From Lunularia cruciata (lineage: Eukaryota; Streptophyta; Marchantiopsida; Lunulariales; Lunulariaceae): a DNA stretch of 64,000 bases. Position 1 is the stretch's first letter; each line of letters starts with the position of its first letter. The notes under the pieces were generated by a model that was given only the letters and a program-made list of their open reading frames with translations, had not been told where the DNA came from and ran no database searches. The stretch spans positions 50,775,665-50,839,664 of the forward strand of contig OX419757.1 in the NCBI GenBank assembly GCA_948567375.1. The letters run 5' to 3'. This document shows, piece by piece, positions 58,640-64,000 of this stretch. The position numbers and the translations under genes were made by a program.

Positions 58640-60430
58640 GATAATTGCTGGAGAAGCTCTATTTGTCTCACCATCACCGTTGTTGCCGGCCTGAAGCATA
58701 TTGACTTGATTCACTGATTCTTGTGGTGCATATCACACTCGAAACATATCAATTTGTCTTTCATTTTGTGAAATCATCAAAGAATCACGAGAAGACCCGA
58801 ATCTTGAGAGCTAAAAAATCTTCAACAGGTTAGCTAAACCTGCACACCCTTTCTGTGGTAGTCTTAGAAAACCTTTATGTAGTAGTCCGGAAAAGTCATT
58901 GACCTATTCAACAACTTTAATGGAGATCTCTTAACATTATTTAAAAAAAAACTTCTTATATGTTGTTATATTACTTATACCCTGTCAGATGCAACCATGA
59001 AAAGGTCTCTTTACAATTCAAACGCAACTCTTGTAAAAGATGTTTTTCTCTTTATATCTGACATATTATTATTTCTCAACTTAAATTTTATATATATATG
59101 AATTAAGATATAATGTGATTTAACGTGTGATACTTTATAATAGTCTTTGGTGTGGAAAATGATTCTCAAAGGAATTTATCAAATCTTTCTTTACATTGGT
59201 ATTCATCTATGTATTTAAAATATTAAATCTAGTAAGGGAAAATTATTTTCAAAAAATTCCAAAATATAAATTGGAACAAATTTAGAACTTTATCGGTAGA
59301 GAAGAGGTTCATTCAACCCTAACACCTATTCAAAAACTTCAATATATCTTTACCTACTTCAAATTAAAGTGAAACTGAAATTAAATCAATCATCTAAGCA
59401 TTTAAGTTATCAGCCAAGATATTTGGAAAACTTATATGTGTAAAATGCTTAAATAATATGTCCTATTTATTACTACATCATTAGTGAGAATGTGGATGGT
59501 GCTTCTTCTTACACAACCCTAACAGCCAAAGCTCAAAAGAAGAGAAAATGATACCCAAGTGTTGAATATATTACTGTAATTCTTTATACTAATCATTAAT
59601 TTATTTATTTATTTAGAAGGGCATATTGTGTTTCGCATACTCTCGTTACTCTCGTAATAGTTAACAGGTGATGACACCCTTTGTTATGAAAACACATGCA
59701 AAAGCCCACCCCTATGCAGCTTGTTAGTGTCCATTCAGCTCCCTTATATCACTATACCTTGTTACAATATCATTCGCACGTTCTCGAGTAAACATGAATA
59801 TCAAGTACGTGAATGCCAGTATGTTAGATTTCATAACAAAAAAACCGTTCGAAATTACTTTCTGTTGTTATCATTCAACTTCCGGTGGAACTTACTTCAA
59901 CTCCTCGGAAGGACGACATAAGAGAAATCCATACGAAAATGCGGAAATCCACACGAAAATGTGTTAGTGTTATATATATATTGATGAGACCGGTAGGAAT
60001 CATAAGAAAACGTTCACGTGACAAATCTGATGACAAACCGAAACGTCTGTAGAGATAAAATAGTACACAAGGTTCAAAGAACATTGACATCAGATCAGAT
60101 CAATCTGAATGAAATGATGATAGATTCAGTTGGAATGAATGTTGGGAAGTTGGGGACAGCAGCAGAATCGTTCGAGTTGCGAATTGTGGTGATAGATAGA
60201 AAAGGCAAAGCCCTCAGGCTACAGACCTGGTCCACGTAGTAGCAATGGTAACCATGACGTCGTTCATCGACACGCCATTGCGTTCCGACCAACCAGGTTG
60301 CGCAACTCCTGGCGATGAGTTGCGAGTCCGTGTCAGAAACCACAAGTCGCCAGGAGGAAGACAATCCCATGCTCGTCAAACCCCATCATCATCTTTAAGG
60401 AACGCAATATCCTCAGATGACGTGGACGTA
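58640..60430. other. AT-rich intergenic DNA, no supported gene
   Basis: Short unrelated frames only. Composition becomes less AT-rich from about 60.0 kb, where the flank of the LINE-tail-like repeat at 60472 begins. Confidence 0.45.
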
Positions 60431-60471
60431 TATTAGGTGCGGTGGGGTAGATTTTTCATGTAAACTCTATT

Positions 60472-60562
60472 GGGGCTTAACACTATTTTATCTTTTTCGT
60501 CTCTCCCTTGTACGGCTCAAAGGGTTCTTCCAATCCTTCGGTTTTTCTATCCTGCGGTCGCC
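60472..60562 (+). repeat. single LINE-tail-like repeat
   Basis: Carries CTCTCCCTTGTACGGCT, GGTTCTTCCAATCCTTCGG and GCGGTCGCCC in the same order as the arms at 27785 and 56960. No inverted partner was found nearby. Confidence 0.6.
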
Positions 60563-62279
60563 CTTGTCGTTTTGCCCCAGCAGTTCGATACCGTATAGGA
60601 TCTTTATTGAAGTTATCCTCGAAAGTTGACTTGACATAGATATACCGTTGAATATCATGGCTCAAGAAATAGGAGAATAAGTTTGTAATCTTCGAAGAAT
60701 TATGAAGATGAAGATAAAGCAGAGGTATTCCCACACGATAATACTGACAAGAAAAAGCTTCTTCCTCATTGGCAGTTCTCTAAGGCAATAACAACGTTTT
60801 CTTAATAAGTATTTCGAGTATTCTTTTCATTGGACCCTTCAGTGTTCAAGGACTTTTAAATACATGAATATGATTCACACTTCTCGAAAACAGCTTGCCG
60901 TTTATTATGTTGCAAGAGCCAATTGAAGCATGAAGACGTCTTTCTATTCATCTCATTTTTAAGAAGGTATATTACAAATAATCTGAAATAGCCCAAGGTA
61001 GTTCCTTATCTTCCTGGCCCGTTTGTTACCCATTGTCTTTATTTCCTCTCTTTCTTATGGTCCTTTCCTCTTCCTAATCAATTTTCAAGTTCAAGCCAAT
61101 GGATAAATCCAGTAATGCAGCATTGATACTCCATAGGTCACATTCATAATGTTCAGGTGTGAACTAACTTATCTGCAAATCAAGGGAGAACAAGAACAAG
61201 TACTCGTCCTGCTCAATTCCGCAAGTCATGATTTGTTTCATGACTTGCGGAATTAGCCTTTTCTTTCTCTCTTCCAGTGTAGATTTTAGATTATCGCTCT
61301 ATGTGTCATGCTTGTTGAAATAGAGTGTTAAATCTCTCAATCTGAAGGTTTGACTAATGACAGCGAGTGAATTGACTTGTTGGTACCGTACTGTATATGG
61401 AGTCTCCCTTTTGTCTGTACAGTACATTGCAATCATTCCATTCTCTATTAAATTCCCCAGTGTACCGTGCTCATGTCCTGTCTGGATTGATATTATGCTA
61501 GACAGGACACAGAAAAGACACTCCATCTCGTTTCACAATCCTTTCAATTCTGACGTCATAAATGTGTGGCAGTTTAGACACCTTGTGGAGTTTCCTTGCC
61601 CACACAAGGAGCTCCGCTTATGAGGCGAAATTCAACGAAAGTCAAGCTCTATCGCCTTTAGATATCCACACCTTCTTTTCGGCTACTGCACTTCCTAAAG
61701 TCTTGCGGTTGAGAGTTATGAGTCGCGCTCATGTCAGAGCAGAGCGAAGACTTAACGGTGCTAAACAAGCTCGGCACTTCAACCTTTAGTGTATCACAAG
61801 TTGGCCGAAAGACTGACAGTTCCTTTGATATTACTTGGATTGCCGTGATACAGTTTATTGCAGCGGACGGGTGGTGTTGACAAATAATATTCATATTTCT
61901 CATTATCGCAATTCATCGTGAAATGTGCAGCTGATTTAAATTTAAAACAATATTTCATATGTGAACACTCTTTACGTCTGTTACTCGGGAAATCGGCTGA
62001 GTCCGGAATAAGGCCAAACCTCAAAAATATGAGAATCAACTAAGTCGGAAGTGGGACGGAGTTACTGAGTTGGGCTGGAAGTCGAGCAGAGTCCACCTCG
62101 GTGAAACTCAACTCATGGATTCTTCCATTCGGGTTGGATTGGGTTGGGAGAAAGTGGACATGGGTGAAGCTTGAGAAGTTATGAATTGAGGTTGGGAACA
62201 GGTTGAGTTGAGCGGATCAAAGGATTTGAGCGGAACTTTGGTTTTAACGACGTTCTAATGAAGATCATATTGGGAGAGT
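60563..62279. other. intergenic DNA with hairpins, no supported gene
   Basis: No frame with conserved motifs. It contains the perfect hairpin at 61215-61254 and a 9-bp inverted pair GTCCTGTCT/AGACAGGAC at about 61474-61508. Confidence 0.45.
61215..61254. repeat. perfect 17-bp hairpin, 6-base loop
   Basis: AATTCCGCAAGTCATGA (61215-61231) and its exact reverse complement (61238-61254) are separated by TTTGTT. A stem this long and exact is unlikely by chance. There is no U-run after it and no neighbouring gene to terminate. Confidence 0.8.
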
Positions 62280-64000
62280 GAGAGAGTCAAAATCAGTCTA
62301 AAGGCCCAAATAAATACTCAAAGGAAGGAAAAAGAGAAATGGAATACAAGTGCACCTAAAGGTGCGAAAAGAAAAAAAGAGGCCAAGAGCACATAAGCCT
62401 TGAGAAAGCACAGGCACAGAGAAACCAAAGCATAAGCCTTGAGGCAACAAGAACAAAGCACTAAGAAGAGAAACCAATACAATGAAAAAGAAAACCAAGC
62501 CAAATGGGAATCTATAACTGCACAAGTGTGATGATCCTCCAGAGGTATGTTTGGCAATAGTGATGGGGAGGCTGTAGAGGGAACCGGCACCTCCCACTAC
62601 AGATGCCCATCAATGAAGACTCAGAGCCTGTGATCAGAGAGTGACAGAGACCCTCTATAAAAAATAAGAGGTAAGCATGGCGGGTGACATAGACAAAGTG
62701 CCTCTCTTCTGTAGCAAGCCAAGTGCAGCCTCTCAAAGGAGACCATCAAACTAATGATGAAGGTGGCCAAACATCTCCACTGATAGAGGGACAAAGGTGT
62801 CTAAGGCAAGCCATAGAGCATAGTGGCAATGATCATTGCTACTCTTGCTTGGATGTTAGCTCATGCTAAGGACTCAGTTTGAAGTGGGTTTGCCACCACC
62901 ACATCATATAATATATGTTGGCCATCCCTGAAGGTGACAATATCTGTCTGCACGCTTGTGGTGATCCTAATAGGACCATCCATCACTCAATCTGGACTTG
63001 TGAGCGTGTAGAACATAGGATCTAGGCCACTGCATTTCTAATGCATCATGGATTCTAGTAGGCTCTCCTCCTATGGCAAATAAAAAAATGTGTACACCCA
63101 TAATATCAAATGAAGAACCAGAAGTGCATTGGTTTGGTAGGTCCAAGAGTGCTAGATGTGTAGGCCTAGCCAAAGTTGAAAGGCAGTTTTGAAACTCTAT
63201 ACAATATTTTATTGTTTCTATATTGATAAGAAGCTCCCAACCATGCGGTGATGCAGATTTTGTAGGGAAAGGAATTTTTCTCCAAAATGAAACCCAATTT
63301 TCAAAACCATCATTAGAATAGACAGACTGATTTTTTGAACTGATGCATTGTATGAGGCAAGACTGCGGGACTGCGACCAAGATGTTGAATCATTTGATCA
63401 TAGTACTTTGACGAGTAATTGTAACCAAAAAAAATAGATTTTTTTGCCTGTAGGGCGTACTACTGAGGGATGTACGTTGGCTTCTCAACTACAATGTGAG
63501 GGAAGCTTTTGATAATGTTAACCACCACGTACTATGTGCTGCGCTGGAAGAGCAGATAGTGGACCATAGGGTTATCAAAGAGATTTGCAAGATGCTTAAT
63601 GTGAAAGGGATAAACTTTGACATCCAGGCCAACATTCAATCTGAGTAGGAACTAATTTGAATCAATTCTAAAACCATCTAAAAGAATTACTCAACTATAA
63701 TTGAAAGTCCTCAATCAAAGGGGAAGCATGAAGCTCCAACACCCTTCTTTCTGCAAGAGAGGATCCTAGCTCTATCAAGTAAAAGCTCATTTGTGAGGAT
63801 GCTAGAAATGGTGTAAGTGTGCATATGCTCACTAACCTTTGCTTGAAATTTCCTAAAGTCCAAGGACACAAAGTCTGCAAATGGGGATAATGCTATACAT
63901 GCCAGGCTTGGCAATAAATCCCAAGCCAAACAAAGAGATATTTGGAAATCATAGGTAAATGAATCAACATCCACAATAGGTGGCAACAAATGTGCACCCC
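62280..64000. repeat. dispersed repeat R, copy 2 (partial, runs off the window)
   Basis: Aligns by eye in pieces with 36.7-38.0 kb. The alignment is interrupted at about 63180-63655, where other sequence including a LINE reverse-transcriptase fragment is present. The class of repeat is unknown. Confidence 0.5.
63487..63647 (+). pseudogene. LINE reverse transcriptase fragment
   Basis: A short + strand frame reads NVREAFDNVNHHVLCAALEE and continues to VIKEICKMLN. AFDNV-H--L is the conserved block around the first catalytic Asp of non-LTR reverse transcriptases. The fragment is about 50 codons and ends in a TAG stop at 63645-63647. It lies inside dispersed repeat copy 2. It may come from the same LINE group as the fragment at 57.7-58.6 kb, but no overlap allows a test here. 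Confidence 0.55.

Noticed and set aside
1-64000. CRISPR arrays, tRNA and rRNA genes, bacterial operon features
   Set aside because: No spaced short repeats, cloverleaf-like tRNA sequence or rRNA core text was seen, and introns and plant elements show eukaryotic nuclear DNA.

Overview
The window looks like nuclear DNA of a land plant with a large, repeat-rich genome. Two host genes can be supported: a two-exon GT61-family glycosyltransferase (+ strand, 29899-33243) and a two-exon nuclear gene for a mitochondrial-type ribosomal protein uS17 (- strand, 35359-34739). They are convergent and sit in a low-copy island at about 22.6-36.7 kb. Nearly everything else is transposon sequence in layers. 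A Tcn1-like chromovirus and a methyltransferase-bearing gypsy element lean towards a seedless plant, but the species cannot be named from the sequence.

Layout. 1-2249: decayed repeat. 2250-21648: a pile-up of one unusual element family with TG...CA ends, 5-bp target duplications and coiled-coil plus unknown reading frames. An old unit on the - strand (from 2250 to about 11 kb) was entered by unit A (2839-4726) and unit B (5113-8377). Unit C (12262-21643) was later entered by a chromodomain-bearing Ty3/gypsy element (14935-20558) whose LTRs are dense in heat-shock-element-like motifs. 22.6-29.9 kb: AT-rich intergenic DNA with a 36-G run, LINE-tail-like repeats and GC-rich palindromes. 29.9-35.4 kb: the two host genes. 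36.7-40.3 kb and 62.3-64 kb: two diverged copies of another dispersed repeat.

40324-56335: the most interesting object, an old, broken Ty3/gypsy element with gag, protease, a cytosine-C5 DNA methyltransferase domain, reverse transcriptase, RNase H, integrase and a terminal PHD finger. A younger Tat/Ogre-like gypsy element (42400-49008) sits inside its gag region. LTR divergence counted by eye (about 10% outer, about 3% inner) agrees with the nesting order. Just downstream lie a near-perfect 75-bp inverted repeat (56407-56574), LINE 3'-tail-like inverted repeats, and the C-terminal part of a LINE-like polyprotein (58616-57696, - strand).

Working together: the glycosyltransferase is a predicted Golgi type II membrane protein and uS17 a predicted mitochondrial ribosome component, so the two host genes are functionally unrelated. 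In the outer gypsy element, a chromatin reader (PHD) and a DNA-methylation writer (DNMT) in one mobile element suggest an element that once influenced its own chromatin state. That is inference from domain content; the copy here is a fossil.
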